Below are positions 1 through 8,859 of a stretch of 58,317 bases of DNA, piece by piece (the first letter of the stretch is position 1; each line of letters starts with the position of its first letter). The translations under genes were made by a program, and so were the position numbers. The DNA is from JBBIMP01 sp037444305 (GTDB lineage: Bacteria; Acidobacteriota; UBA6911), in NCBI GenBank assembly GCA_037444305.1, contig JBBIMP010000034.1:1-58317 (forward strand). The letters run 5' to 3'. A model generated the notes under the pieces. The model was not told where the DNA came from. It saw only the letters and a list, made by a program, of their open reading frames with translations, and did no database searches.

Positions 1-53
1 TGAATTGCCCGTGGGTTAGGTTGCCCGGCAACGACAGGCCAGGCAGGCGTTGA

Positions 54-130
54 CAGAGCCGCGAACGCCAGTGAGCGGTCAGGCTGCCCGGTCAAGCAAC
101 GCGACCCGTCGCTATCGCTCCGGGCTCCGT
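54..130. repeat. Interspersed ~140-bp repeat, copy 1 (core)
   Basis: Core of a repeat family found at four places in this window. Its two ends form imperfect inverted arms: the left arm reads ACAGAGCCGCGAACGCC..., and the reverse complement of the right end reads ACGGAGCCCGGAGCGATAGC.... Bases 58-130 are identical to 196-268, a tandem offset of 138 bp. It encodes no recognisable protein. Confidence 0.85.
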
Positions 131-189
131 GAGCATGCGCCGCAATGACTGTGCGGAGGCGCCTCGCGCTTCGTTGGTGGATTGGGTAA

Positions 190-268
190 ACGGAAGCCGC
201 GAACGCCAGTGAGCGGTCAGGCTGCCCGGTCAAGCAACGCGACCCGTCGCTATCGCTCCGGGCTCCGT
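190..268. repeat. Interspersed ~140-bp repeat, copy 2 (core)
   Basis: Second tandem copy, with a 73-bp core identical to copy 1. The identity stops at the CTCCGT end, after which the sequence becomes unique and runs into the leader of the cytochrome gene. Confidence 0.85.
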
Positions 269-388
269 CGACATCCGTCGTTATGGCTGAGCGGAGGCTT
301 CTTGAAAGGTGAAACTTCGCCCCGAATTCCTCATCTTTCACTGTCGAACGCAGGACGAAGACAAAGGTTTGCAGCAGCTTAAAATCGT

Positions 389-419
389 TTGCGTTCGTTC
401 GAGCGGGACGTATTATAAT
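389..419 (+). promoter_or_regulatory. Candidate sigma70-type promoter for the triheme cytochrome
   Basis: A perfect -10 box TATAAT lies at 414-419. The best upstream hexamer is TTGCGT at 389-394, 19 bases away, so the -35 is weak. It sits about 85 bases before the cytochrome start. Confidence 0.4.
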
Positions 420-503
420 CCCGCTTATCGTGCCGGATTGCAGGTCCAGCAGGGAGTCGCAAGTCGGCGATGGGATGAAATGGCTAATAAGGGAGAATTT
501 TGA

Positions 504-845
504 ATGATAAAGAAGCTCGCTGCATTTTCGCTCATGTTTCTACTGGTCCTCGGTCTGGGCATTCTCATTGCGCAGGACAAGGGTCCGGACAAGGTCGTCT
601 ACAAGGCAAAGACAGGGGACATCACCTTTCTCCATGCCAAGCACACGGATAGGCTGAAGGGCGACTGCACGCCCTGCCACGACAAGCTGTTCCCGAAGAC
701 CCCGAAAAAGGATGAGTATTCCAAGGGCATGCACAAGCCTGCCGAGGCTGCCAAGACATCCTGCGCGGGCTGCCACGTGGCCGGGGGCACCGCCTTCGAA
801 AGCAAGGGCAACTGCACCAAGTGCCATGTAAAGCCGGCCGCTTAG
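504..845 (+). CDS. Secreted c7-type triheme cytochrome
   Basis: A 113-residue protein with an N-terminal hydrophobic signal segment (residues 1-23) followed by a small heme domain. Three CXXCH heme sites are visible: CTPCH at 55-59, CAGCH at 87-91 and CTKCH at 104-108. Extra histidines at 44, 47 and 77 could act as distal axial ligands. Size and three-heme spacing match the c(7)-type triheme family used as periplasmic electron carriers. The gene is preceded by a GGGAG ribosome site and a TATAAT box, and followed by a strong terminator, so it is probably a single-gene transcript. No reductase, quinol oxidase or cytochrome maturation gene is adjacent, so its redox partners cannot be named from this window. 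Confidence 0.85.
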   Translation: MIKKLAAFSLMFLLVLGLGILIAQDKGPDKVVYKAKTGDITFLHAKHTDRLKGDCTPCHDKLFPKTPKKDEYSKGMHKPAEAAKTSCAGCHVAGGTAFESKGNCTKCHVKPAA

Positions 846-876
846 CGCATTCGATCGCACAGGTTTCGTGGATACG

Positions 877-916
877 GCTCGGGCTTTCCTCAAAAGGGAA
901 AGCCTGAGCTTTTTTT
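877..916 (+). terminator. Rho-independent terminator after the triheme cytochrome
   Basis: A 13-bp stem pairs 877-889 with 897-909 (one G-T type mismatch), with a short A-rich loop, followed directly by a run of seven T at 910-916. Confidence 0.85.
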
Positions 917-1171
917 GGCGGAAAGATAGCAATCTGCGGACGGCCTGCTCTTTGTAGCGCCCCCCTAGGGCGCCCCGACCTTGCTTCCTAAGCCCCCTTA
1001 CTGTAGGTTTAGTAACAGCGGATTTTTGCTTGCGCCGCCGCGGCCAACCCGACTAACCTGATGGCCCTGCGCGCCCGGGTGTCGCCCGTGACGTTTACAA
1101 CCATAGAAGGACCGCGACCTGCGGGGCGCGAGACACAGCCGAATGTCTTATTCGCTCACCTGGAGGTATCC

Positions 1172-3235
1172 GTGCGTAACAATTCGATTCCCGTTCGCGC
1201 GAAGTGGCGGGTTGCAGCCGTGCTGGCCGCCGCCCTGATTCTCTCGCCCATCTTCGCGCGTCCCCTGGAGTTCACCAAGTACCACAACTACGAAGAATTG
1301 ACCGCCGCGCTGCAGAGCCTGGCCAAGGATCACCCCAATCTGGCCCGGCTGGCCGAAATCGGCAAGAGCCGCGAGGGGCGCTCCATCTGGGCGCTCGAGA
1401 TCGCCAATCCCGCCGGCGTTCCGGTCGAGTCGAGACCCGGGCTGCTCATAGCCGCCAACTTCGAGGCCGACCAGCTGATCGGCAGCGCGCTGGCCCTTTA
1501 CACCGCCAATCACCTGCTGACTTCCTACGCCTCCAACCCGGAGGTGAAGCGCCGCCTCGACTCCCACGTCTTCTACATCATCCCGCGGATGAATCCCGAC
1601 GGGGCGCAGGGCATGTTCGCCGCCGTCAAGACCGGGCGGAAAACCAACGCCACCCCGTTCGACGACGACAACGACGGGCGCATGGACGAGGACGGCCCCG
1701 AGGATCTGAACAACGACGGCTTCATCACGATGATGCGCGTGAAGGATCCGCGGGGCGAATACATGATCCACCCCGACGATGCGCGCCTGATGCGGCGGGC
1801 GGACGCGCAGCGCGGCGAGACCGGCGGCTGGTCGCTTTACTGGGAAGGGATCGACAACGACAAGGACGGGTTCATAAACGAGGACCCGCCGGGCGGGGTG
1901 GACCTGAACCGCAATTTCATGCACAAGTACCCCTACTACGCCCCCGACGCGGGCCCGCACATGGCAAGCGAGCCGGAGGTACGGGCCGTTCTGGACTACA
2001 TCCTGAAGCGCCGCAACATCGCCGCGATCCTGGCCTTCGGCGAAAGCGACAACCTGATCGCCGCCCCGGCCGCAAGAGGGGAGACGCGCAGCGCCACCAC
2101 GATAGACATGTTCGCCTTCGCCAACCAGAGCTTCGCCGATGCGCGCCGTGTGGGAATGGTCACCGTCGGCGCGCCCGGCGGCTTCGGCGGGGGGCGCTTC
2201 GCAATGATCGAAGACCTGGAGATGGGACCCGCCGGTCCGCAGCGCGACCAGCAGACCGCCGCAGCCCCGCAGCGCATGCCGGCGCGCGCGCCCGTGGACA
2301 CGGTCAACGCGAGCGACGCCGAATACATGAGGACCATCAGTGAAAAGTACAGGGCCCTGACGAACGTGCGCAACGCACCGGCCGCCAGGACCCCCGCCGG
2401 CGCCTTCTACGAATACGGCTACTACCAGTTCGGCGTCTTCTCCTTCTCGACGCCGGGCTGGGGACTGCCCGCTCCGCCGAGAGAAGAGGGCGGCGCACGG
2501 CCGGCTCAGCGCCCCGCCGAGGAAGCTCCGGCTGCCGCAGCGGCTCCTCCCGCGGGGCTGCCCGCCGGGATGGCCGGAAGGCTCCCGGCCGGCGTAACCC
2601 CGGAGATGGTCCAGAGCTTCATGGGCGGCGCGCAGCGCGGAGGCGCCGCTCCGACCCAGGCGCCCGACACTGCCGCCCGAGCGGCCGGCGGCACGGCAGC
2701 TTTCGACCTGCGCCTCCTGCGGTGGATGGACGCCGAAAAAATCGACGGCTTCGTCAACTGGACCCCGTTCAAGCATCCCACGCTGGGCGAGGTCGAGATC
2801 GGCGGCTTCAAACCCTACGCTTATGCGAATCCGCCGGCCGCCAGGATCGAGGAGCTCGGCAAAGGGCACGCCGAGTTCGCCCTGTATCTCACCTCGATCT
2901 TCCCCAAGATCGGGATCGCGGAGACCTCCGTCGCGAGCCTCGGAGGCAACCTCTTCCGGATCAAGGCGGAGATAGAAAACACGGGCTTCCTGCCGACAGC
3001 CGCCGCCCAGGGCGTCACGGCGCGGTCGTCCCGGCCCGTCATGGTGCAGCTGGGGGTGAATCCCGAGGACATCGTTTCGGGCGCCTCCAAAACCAACTAC
3101 CTGGCGACGCTCGCGGGATCGGGGCGCCGGCAGAAGTATGAGTGGATCGTCAAAGGCAAACCCGGCGCCACGGTCACGCTCAAAGTGGTGGCTCCCAAGG
3201 CGGGCTCCGCCACCGCGAACCTGACGCTGAAGTAG
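1172..3235 (+). CDS. Secreted M14-family carboxypeptidase-like protein, catalytic residues lost
   Basis: The GTG at 1172 is chosen over an upstream ATG because GGAGG lies at 1162-1166, and because the protein then begins with a typical signal peptide (about 687 residues). It is a paralogue of the next gene and shares the fold markers NPDG and DLNRNF and two Asp-rich loops (DDDNDG and DNDKDG type) that look like calcium sites. Against its neighbour, the first zinc pair H..E is replaced by E..Q (residues about 98 and 101). The third ligand His is Gly (AFGESDN), and the catalytic Glu (SNELW in the neighbour) is Pro (STPGW). It also carries a long Ala/Pro-rich insert near residues 450-530. I infer a non-peptidase role, such as peptide binding or partnering the active paralogue. 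The fold assignment is firm; the function is open. Confidence 0.8.
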   Translation: MRNNSIPVRAKWRVAAVLAAALILSPIFARPLEFTKYHNYEELTAALQSLAKDHPNLARLAEIGKSREGRSIWALEIANPAGVPVESRPGLLIAANFEADQLIGSALALYTANHLLTSYASNPEVKRRLDSHVFYIIPRMNPDGAQGMFAAVKTGRKTNATPFDDDNDGRMDEDGPEDLNNDGFITMMRVKDPRGEYMIHPDDARLMRRADAQRGETGGWSLYWEGIDNDKDGFINEDPPGGVDLNRNFMHKYPYYAPDAGPHMASEPEVRAVLDYILKRRNIAAILAFGESDNLIAAPAARGETRSATTIDMFAFANQSFADARRVGMVTVGAPGGFGGGRFAMIEDLEMGPAGPQRDQQTAAAPQRMPARAPVDTVNASDAEYMRTISEKYRALTNVRNAPAARTPAGAFYEYGYYQFGVFSFSTPGWGLPAPPREEGGARPAQRPAEEAPAAAAAPPAGLPAGMAGRLPAGVTPEMVQSFMGGAQRGGAAPTQAPDTAARAAGGTAAFDLRLLRWMDAEKIDGFVNWTPFKHPTLGEVEIGGFKPYAYANPPAARIEELGKGHAEFALYLTSIFPKIGIAETSVASLGGNLFRIKAEIENTGFLPTAAAQGVTARSSRPVMVQLGVNPEDIVSGASKTNYLATLAGSGRRQKYEWIVKGKPGATVTLKVVAPKAGSATANLTLK

Positions 3236-3271
3236 TCGTGACTTCAAACTTTCCTATTCGAAGGTGAAAAG

Positions 3272-5044
3272 ATGAAACCCAGATTGACAAAAGTCGCACG
3301 CGGCCTCGCAATCGCCGCAATTCTGGCCACCGGCATTTCCAGCGCCGCGCTCGGCCAGAAAGCTTCCGACCCACAGTTCAAGGTGAAGCTCGACTTCAAC
3401 CGCTGGCGCGACTACGAAGAACTGAAGGCGGACATGCTGCGGTTGGAGAAGGCTTTCCCGAAATTCCTCAAGTACTCCTCGATCGGCAAGAGCTACCAGG
3501 GGCGCGACATAATGCTCATGACGATCCACAATCCGGACACCGGTCCGGAGATGAGCAAGGCCGGCATGTTCATCGAGGCCAACGTCCACGGCAACGAAAT
3601 CCAGGGCGCCGAGACCTGCCTCTACACCATCTGGTACCTCATGGAGAACTACGGCCGGATCGACAAGATCACCCAGCTGGTCAACGAACGGGTCTTTTAC
3701 ATCCTCCCCTCCGTCAACCCCGATGGGCGCGAGTTCTTCATGACCGGTACGGGCTCCAATGCCCGCACGGGGCACGTCCCGGTGGACGACGACGGCGACG
3801 GGCTGTTCGATGAAGACAACGTCGACGACCTCAACGGCAACGGCGTAATCGAACAGATCCGCAAGTCCGTCCCCGGCAAGGGGACGCACCGGAAAAGCCT
3901 CCGCGAGCCGCGGATCATGGAGCCGGTCGGCCCCAACGAGACCGGCGACTACATCCTGCTGGGATCCGAGGGGCTCGACAACGACGGCGACGGCCTGGTG
4001 AACGAGGACGGGCCCGGCAGCTACGACCCAAACCGGAACTGGGCCACCAACTGGCAGCCGAACTACATCCAGAGCGGCTCCATGGACTACCCCTTCCAGC
4101 TCCCCGAAGCTCGGGCCGTGAACGACTTCCTCATGTCGCGCCCCAACATCGCGGGGGTGCAGTCTTATCACAACACCGGCGGCATGATCCTCCGGGGGCC
4201 CGGCGCCGAGGCCATGGGGGAATACCCGCGCGCCGACGTCACGGTCTATGACGAGCTGGGCCGCAACGGCGAGCGCATGCTCCCCTTTTACCGCTACATC
4301 ATCATCTGGAGCGGCCTCTACACCGTGCACGGCGGCTTCATCGACTGGACGAACGACGGCCTGGGGATCATCTCCTTCTCCAACGAGCTCTGGAGCGGCG
4401 AGCAGTACTTCACCAGCCCGGCGCTGAAGGAGCAGCAGAGGGATCCCAACAGCCCGATCAGCCCGTCGGTGAGCCGCTACTTTTTCAACGACTACCTCGA
4501 GTTCGGCGACCAGTACACCGACTGGAAGGAATTCGACCACCCGCAGTACGGCAAGGTCGAGCTGGGAGGCTGGAAAAAGATGTACGGGCGCATCCCGCCG
4601 CGCTTCATGAGCGAGGAGATGTGCCACCGCAACATGGCCTTCACGCTCTACCAGGCCGACGAAATGCCGATGATGAAGATGGGCGAAACCTCCGTGGAAC
4701 CGCTCGGCGGCGGAGTCTTCCGCGTCCGCGCGGCGATCCGGAATGACAAGGTCGCACCCACCATCCTCGCCAAGGCCGCCCAGAACAACGTCGTCACGCC
4801 GGACATACTATCGGTTTCCGGCGGCGTCGAGGTCGTCACGGCCGGCTGGGTGCGCGACCGGAACCGTCCGGGCGCGACGCAGCTCATCGACCAGCACGAC
4901 CTGAAGCGGATCATCATCCGCAACGGCCATCCGGGCCGCACGACGCGCACGATCGAGTACATCGTGCGCGGCAGCGGCGAAATGGCGATCACCTACACGA
5001 GCGCTAAGGGAGGAAGCGCCGGCACCAAAGTCGCTCTGAAGTAG
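3272..5044 (+). CDS. Secreted M14-family zinc carboxypeptidase
   Basis: A 590-residue protein with an N-terminal signal peptide (residues 1-28). The M14 metallopeptidase signature is intact: zinc ligands H106 and E109 in ANVHGNEIQG, H300 in QSYHN, substrate-binding NPDG at 149-152 and DPNRNW at 252-257, and a probable catalytic Glu at 372 in SFSNELW. Two Asp-rich loops (DDDGDG, DNDGDG) resemble calcium-binding loops and are shared with the upstream paralogue. It starts 36 bases after the preceding gene, with GAAGGTG before the ATG, so the two are very likely co-transcribed. It probably removes C-terminal residues from peptides outside the cytoplasm. Substrate preference cannot be read from sequence. 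Confidence 0.88.
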   Translation: MKPRLTKVARGLAIAAILATGISSAALGQKASDPQFKVKLDFNRWRDYEELKADMLRLEKAFPKFLKYSSIGKSYQGRDIMLMTIHNPDTGPEMSKAGMFIEANVHGNEIQGAETCLYTIWYLMENYGRIDKITQLVNERVFYILPSVNPDGREFFMTGTGSNARTGHVPVDDDGDGLFDEDNVDDLNGNGVIEQIRKSVPGKGTHRKSLREPRIMEPVGPNETGDYILLGSEGLDNDGDGLVNEDGPGSYDPNRNWATNWQPNYIQSGSMDYPFQLPEARAVNDFLMSRPNIAGVQSYHNTGGMILRGPGAEAMGEYPRADVTVYDELGRNGERMLPFYRYIIIWSGLYTVHGGFIDWTNDGLGIISFSNELWSGEQYFTSPALKEQQRDPNSPISPSVSRYFFNDYLEFGDQYTDWKEFDHPQYGKVELGGWKKMYGRIPPRFMSEEMCHRNMAFTLYQADEMPMMKMGETSVEPLGGGVFRVRAAIRNDKVAPTILAKAAQNNVVTPDILSVSGGVEVVTAGWVRDRNRPGATQLIDQHDLKRIIIRNGHPGRTTRTIEYIVRGSGEMAITYTSAKGGSAGTKVALK

Positions 5045-5066
5045 CCCCCCTCATCCCCGTGAACCG

Positions 5067-5123
5067 CCGCAGGCGGCCGCGGCCTGGCTCCGGCATGGAG
5101 CCGCAGGCCGCAGCCGCCTGCGG
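5067..5123 (+). terminator. GC-rich hairpin after the M14 pair
   Basis: An 11-bp perfect stem pairs 5067-5077 with 5113-5123, and an inner 7-bp stem pairs 5080-5086 with 5104-5110. Only a short T run follows, so it may be a weak terminator or an mRNA-stabilising hairpin. Confidence 0.5.
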
Positions 5124-5206
5124 TTTCCCATTTCCGCCGGCGTACCCATGGCCTCCCGCCGGATTTCAAGATACACTGTCGGTACTTCCAAGAGAGAGGA
5201 CGGGCG

Positions 5207-8050
5207 ATGAACTCATTGCGGAAACTCATGGACTGCGGCCAGAGCTGCTGGCTGGACAACCTCACCCGGGGCCAGATCCGGAGCGGAGAGCTCAAGGAAC
5301 TCGTCACCGGGAACGGGGTGCGGGGAGTGACGTCCAACCCGGCCATCTTCAACAACGCCATCTCCAAGGGGAACGATTACGACGAGCAGATCGCGCAGCT
5401 CGTCACGGAAAACCGCTCCGTCCTCGAGATCTACGAGGCCCTCGTCGTCAAGGATGTCCGCGATGCCTGCGATGTCCTGCGCAGCGTCTACGACGACTCT
5501 GAGCAAGCCGACGGCTTCGTCAGCCTGGAGGTTTCCCCCTACCTGGCGCACGACACCGAGGCCACGCTGGAGGAGGCCAGGAGACTGTTCCACGCCGTCG
5601 ACCGCCCGAACTGCATGATCAAGATTCCGGGAACCTCCCGGGGACTTCCCGCCATCGAGCAATGCCTGTACGAAGGCGTGAACATCAACGTGACCCTGCT
5701 CTTTTCCGTCCAAAGCTACGAGGAGGTCGCGCAGACCTATGTCCGCGCGCTGCAGCGCCGCGCAGTTGAGGGAAAACCGTTGAAAACCGTCGCTTCGGTG
5801 GCGAGCTTCTTCCTGAGCCGGATCGACGTCCTCGGCGACCAGCTGCTGGGGCACCTCATGATTCCCGCGGCGGCTGATGCCGGGAGCCCAAGGCCGGAAC
5901 GGCTGCTGGGCCGGGCAGCGGTGGCCAACGCCATCATTGCCTACGAGAGCTTCAAGCGGATCTTTTCGGGTGACGAGTGGGAAAGCCTGGCCGCCCAGGG
6001 CGCGCGCGTCCAGCGGCCGCTCTGGGCCAGCACCAGCACGAAGGATCCGCTCTACAGCGACGTGGCCTACGTGGCGCCGCTGATCGGGCAACACACGGTA
6101 AACACCATGCCCGAGGAGACCATCGCGGCGTTTTCGGACCACGGCCTGTGCCGGGCAAATACCGTGGAGGAAGGCCTGGCCGAAGCCCGGCGAACCCTGG
6201 GCGAGCTCGCCGAAGCGGGCATCGACATCGACCTGGTCACCCGGCAGCTGGTGAATGAAGGCATACAGAAGTTCATCGATCCTTTCAACAAGCTGCTCAA
6301 GACCCTGGCACTGAAGCGCGAAAGGCTGCTCCGGGAGGTAACCCAGCACCAGTCGATCGCTGCCGGAGCATCCAAGGGCGGCGTTGCCTCCGCCCAAGCC
6401 TCGCTCGATGCCAAGCAGTATACCCGCCGGCTTTTTGCCCGGGATCCCTACTTGTGGACCTTCCGGCCGGAGGAGGCTGAAGCCATCCGCAACCGCCTGG
6501 GCTGGCTCGGCTGCCCCGAGGATTTCTCCGGCAGGGTGGAGGAAATCGTCCGCTTCGCCGAAGAAGTGCGTGACGACGGGATCGAGAGCGTTGTCCTGCT
6601 CGGGATGGGAGGAAGCAGCCTCTGCCCCGAGGTCTGTCGGGAAACCTTCGGCCGGCAGCAGGGCTGGCCCGAGCTCGTCGTCCTGGACAACACCGATCCG
6701 GCAGCTATAAAACGTGTAAAATCCGCAATCGATCCGGCCCGCAGCCTCTTCGTGGTGGCCAGCAAGTCGGGAACCACGACCGAGACAATCAGCTTCTATC
6801 GCTACTTCCTCGCGCTGCTGCAGAAGCAACTCGACGCCGGTGCCGGGCGGCACTTCGTCGCCATCACCGATCCGGGCACGCCCCTGGCCGAGGAGGCGCG
6901 CCGCGAAGGGTTCCGCAGGATCTTCGAAAACCCTCCCGACATAGGCGGCCGCTACGCGGCCCTCTCCTACTTCGGGCTGGCGCCGATGGCTCTCGCCGGC
7001 ATCGACATCGCGAAGATCCTGCAAAGCGCGCAGCGGATGCACGCCAGCTGCGGCCCCTTCATCCCGGCGGAGGCGAATCCCGGCGTCAGCCTGGGCATCC
7101 TGCTGGCCATGAACCGCCGGCTGGGACGCGACAAGGTTACCTTCCTGCTCTCCCCGGCTGTGCAATCCTTCGGGCTGTGGGCCGAACAGCTCCTGGCAGA
7201 AAGCACCGGCAAGCAGGGGACAGGACTGGTGCCGGTGGAGGGGGAGGAGCCGGATCGCCCGGATGCCTATGGCTCCGATCGCCTGTTTGTCTCAATCGCG
7301 CTGCGGGGCGACGAGTTTCGCAAGGCCGGGCGCAGGTTGGAGGCCCTCGAGAAGGCCGGGCATCCCGTGGTGCGCATTGAATTGGCCGACAAGTTTGCGC
7401 TCGGCGGGGAGTTCATGCGCTGGGAATTTGCGACCGTCACTGCTGCCGCAATCCTGGGGGTCAATCCGTTCGACGAACCCAACGTCGCCGAAAGCAAGCG
7501 GAATACGCAGAAGCTGCTCGACGGCTGGAGCGGCAAGGCGCCCGCAGGCGCGGCGCTTCCCCTCTTCGAAGAGGACGGGATGTCGGTTTTCTGCGAGGAC
7601 ATTGCCAGGCTGTTTCCGGGAGAAAAGCCGCAATCCATTTCGGAGCTGCTGGCCGGCTTCGCACGGGGATCCGAGCGGAGCGGGTACGTGGCAATTCTGC
7701 CCTACTTTGCGGAGACGCCCGCCCGCCGGAGGAAACTGCAGGCCCTGCGGACCCGGATGAGGGAACGCGCCGGGACAGCAGTGACCGTCGGTTACGGGCC
7801 GCGGTACCTGCATTCCACGGGTCAGCTGCACAAGGGCGGGCCGGGAAACGGAAGGTTCCTGATCCTCACGTGGGGAGCGCCCGGGGGCTTGCGGATTCCG
7901 GGAAAGAGCTTTGATTTCGCGACCCTCCAGCGCGCGCAGGCTTTGGGGGATTGCCGTGCCCTGAGCGACAAGGGGCGCGCGGTCATCCGCGTTCACCTGG
8001 GCCGGAGCGTGGACAAGAGCCTCAAAAAGCTGGCCGACATGCTGGCCTGA
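5207..8050 (+). CDS. tal-pgi: Bifunctional transaldolase / glucose-6-phosphate isomerase
   Basis: A 947-residue fusion. Residues 1 to about 370 are a transaldolase: GVTSNPAIF near the N-terminus and the Schiff-base lysine K139 in MIKIPGTSRG. Residues about 400-947 are a phosphoglucose isomerase: LLGMGGSSLCPEV and the phosphate-binding VASKSGTTTE. It joins two steps of sugar-phosphate exchange, sedoheptulose-7-P/GAP transaldolation and G6P/F6P isomerisation. Such fusions are known in Acidobacteriota, Cyanobacteria and some Actinobacteria. The gene stands alone on the plus strand and converges on the rpiB-pncA pair. RpiB, another pentose phosphate enzyme, is therefore its functional neighbour though not in the same operon. 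Confidence 0.93.
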   Translation: MNSLRKLMDCGQSCWLDNLTRGQIRSGELKELVTGNGVRGVTSNPAIFNNAISKGNDYDEQIAQLVTENRSVLEIYEALVVKDVRDACDVLRSVYDDSEQADGFVSLEVSPYLAHDTEATLEEARRLFHAVDRPNCMIKIPGTSRGLPAIEQCLYEGVNINVTLLFSVQSYEEVAQTYVRALQRRAVEGKPLKTVASVASFFLSRIDVLGDQLLGHLMIPAAADAGSPRPERLLGRAAVANAIIAYESFKRIFSGDEWESLAAQGARVQRPLWASTSTKDPLYSDVAYVAPLIGQHTVNTMPEETIAAFSDHGLCRANTVEEGLAEARRTLGELAEAGIDIDLVTRQLVNEGIQKFIDPFNKLLKTLALKRERLLREVTQHQSIAAGASKGGVASAQASLDAKQYTRRLFARDPYLWTFRPEEAEAIRNRLGWLGCPEDFSGRVEEIVRFAEEVRDDGIESVVLLGMGGSSLCPEVCRETFGRQQGWPELVVLDNTDPAAIKRVKSAIDPARSLFVVASKSGTTTETISFYRYFLALLQKQLDAGAGRHFVAITDPGTPLAEEARREGFRRIFENPPDIGGRYAALSYFGLAPMALAGIDIAKILQSAQRMHASCGPFIPAEANPGVSLGILLAMNRRLGRDKVTFLLSPAVQSFGLWAEQLLAESTGKQGTGLVPVEGEEPDRPDAYGSDRLFVSIALRGDEFRKAGRRLEALEKAGHPVVRIELADKFALGGEFMRWEFATVTAAAILGVNPFDEPNVAESKRNTQKLLDGWSGKAPAGAALPLFEEDGMSVFCEDIARLFPGEKPQSISELLAGFARGSERSGYVAILPYFAETPARRRKLQALRTRMRERAGTAVTVGYGPRYLHSTGQLHKGGPGNGRFLILTWGAPGGLRIPGKSFDFATLQRAQALGDCRALSDKGRAVIRVHLGRSVDKSLKKLADMLA

Positions 8051-8055
8051 GAAAT

Positions 8056-8160
8056 GGCACACGGGTTTTCACGGGGAAACACAGATCAGATCCCGGTCGC
8101 GGCGCAGGTTGATCCCCGTAACGGGGCAGATCCGTGTTTGCCGGTGAGAATCCGTGTGCC
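8056..8160. repeat. Long imperfect hairpin between convergent genes
   Basis: Two 32-base arms, 8056-8087 and 8129-8160, are imperfect reverse complements (GGCACACGG...GATC paired with GATCCGTG...CC) around a 41-base spacer. It fills the junction between tal-pgi (+) and pncA (-) and could act as a bidirectional transcription stop. Confidence 0.7.
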
Positions 8161-8180
8161 CTTCGTTTCTCTCCCGCTTT

Positions 8181-8837
8181 TCACGCGATCGTTAGGTTTC
8201 CAGAAAGGACAATCTCGACGCCTGCCGCCTCGAGATCCCTGCGCGCCTGCTCATCCGAACCGGCAGCCACCGGCCGGGTGCAGTCCCACAGGAATCGCAC
8301 CTGGAAACCCTCGCGGGCGGCATCCTCCGCGGTCCACTTGACACAATAATCCCGCGCCAGCCCCGCAACCCAGATCTCCCGGACCTGCCTCTCTTTCAGC
8401 AGCCCCCCCAGGCCCGTTGGAATCCGTTTTCCGTCCGGGCCCACGTTGCTCTGGAATCCGCTGTAGGAATCGCGCATCCGATCGGTCCCTTTCCGGACAA
8501 TGGCATCCACCCTTGCCCAGGGAAGCGCCGGGTGCAGCGCCGCGCCGGCGGTTCCGGCCACGCAATGGTCGGGCCAGAGAGTCTGCCGGCAGCCGTACAG
8601 CTCCACGGTTTCAAATGGCTGCCACCCCGGATGTGCAGAGGCGAAGGACATATGATCGGGCGGATGCCAGTCCTGCGTGGCCGCCTGAAACCCGAACAGC
8701 CCGGATTCCATGAGCCGCTGCAATGGCGCAAGAATTTTATCGCCCTCCGGCACCGCCAGCGCCCCGCCGGGCATGAAGTCCGGCTGAGCATCCACAACCA
8801 GCAAACAGGAACGCTCCTTGTCCGGCCTGGCGTTCAC
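8181..8837 (-). CDS. pncA: Nicotinamidase
   Basis: An isochorismatase-fold amidase that converts nicotinamide to nicotinate for NAD salvage. The GTG at 8837 is preferred over the TTG at 8840 because AAGGAGGG then sits at a usable distance, giving 218 residues. The catalytic triad is visible: Asp in VVDAQPDF, Lys in VRKGTD and Cys in ARDYCV. The metal-binding motif DWHPPDH is present. It lies 22 bases downstream of rpiB on the same strand and is probably co-transcribed with it. Confidence 0.92.
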   Translation of the reverse strand: MNARPDKERSCLLVVDAQPDFMPGGALAVPEGDKILAPLQRLMESGLFGFQAATQDWHPPDHMSFASAHPGWQPFETVELYGCRQTLWPDHCVAGTAGAALHPALPWARVDAIVRKGTDRMRDSYSGFQSNVGPDGKRIPTGLGGLLKERQVREIWVAGLARDYCVKWTAEDAAREGFQVRFLWDCTRPVAAGSDEQARRDLEAAGVEIVLSGNLTIA

Positions 8838-8859
8838 CAATCCCTCCTTGCCACCATCC

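Noticed and set aside
54..268. CRISPR array from the tandem repeats near position 100
   Set aside because: The units are about 140 bases, dispersed through the window as ones and twos, with no short regular spacers and no cas genes.
1148..3247. Long minus-strand frame of about 700 codons opposite the first M14 gene
   Set aside because: It is antisense to a well-supported gene with a signal peptide and conserved motifs. High GC content creates long antisense frames here, and no family features are seen.
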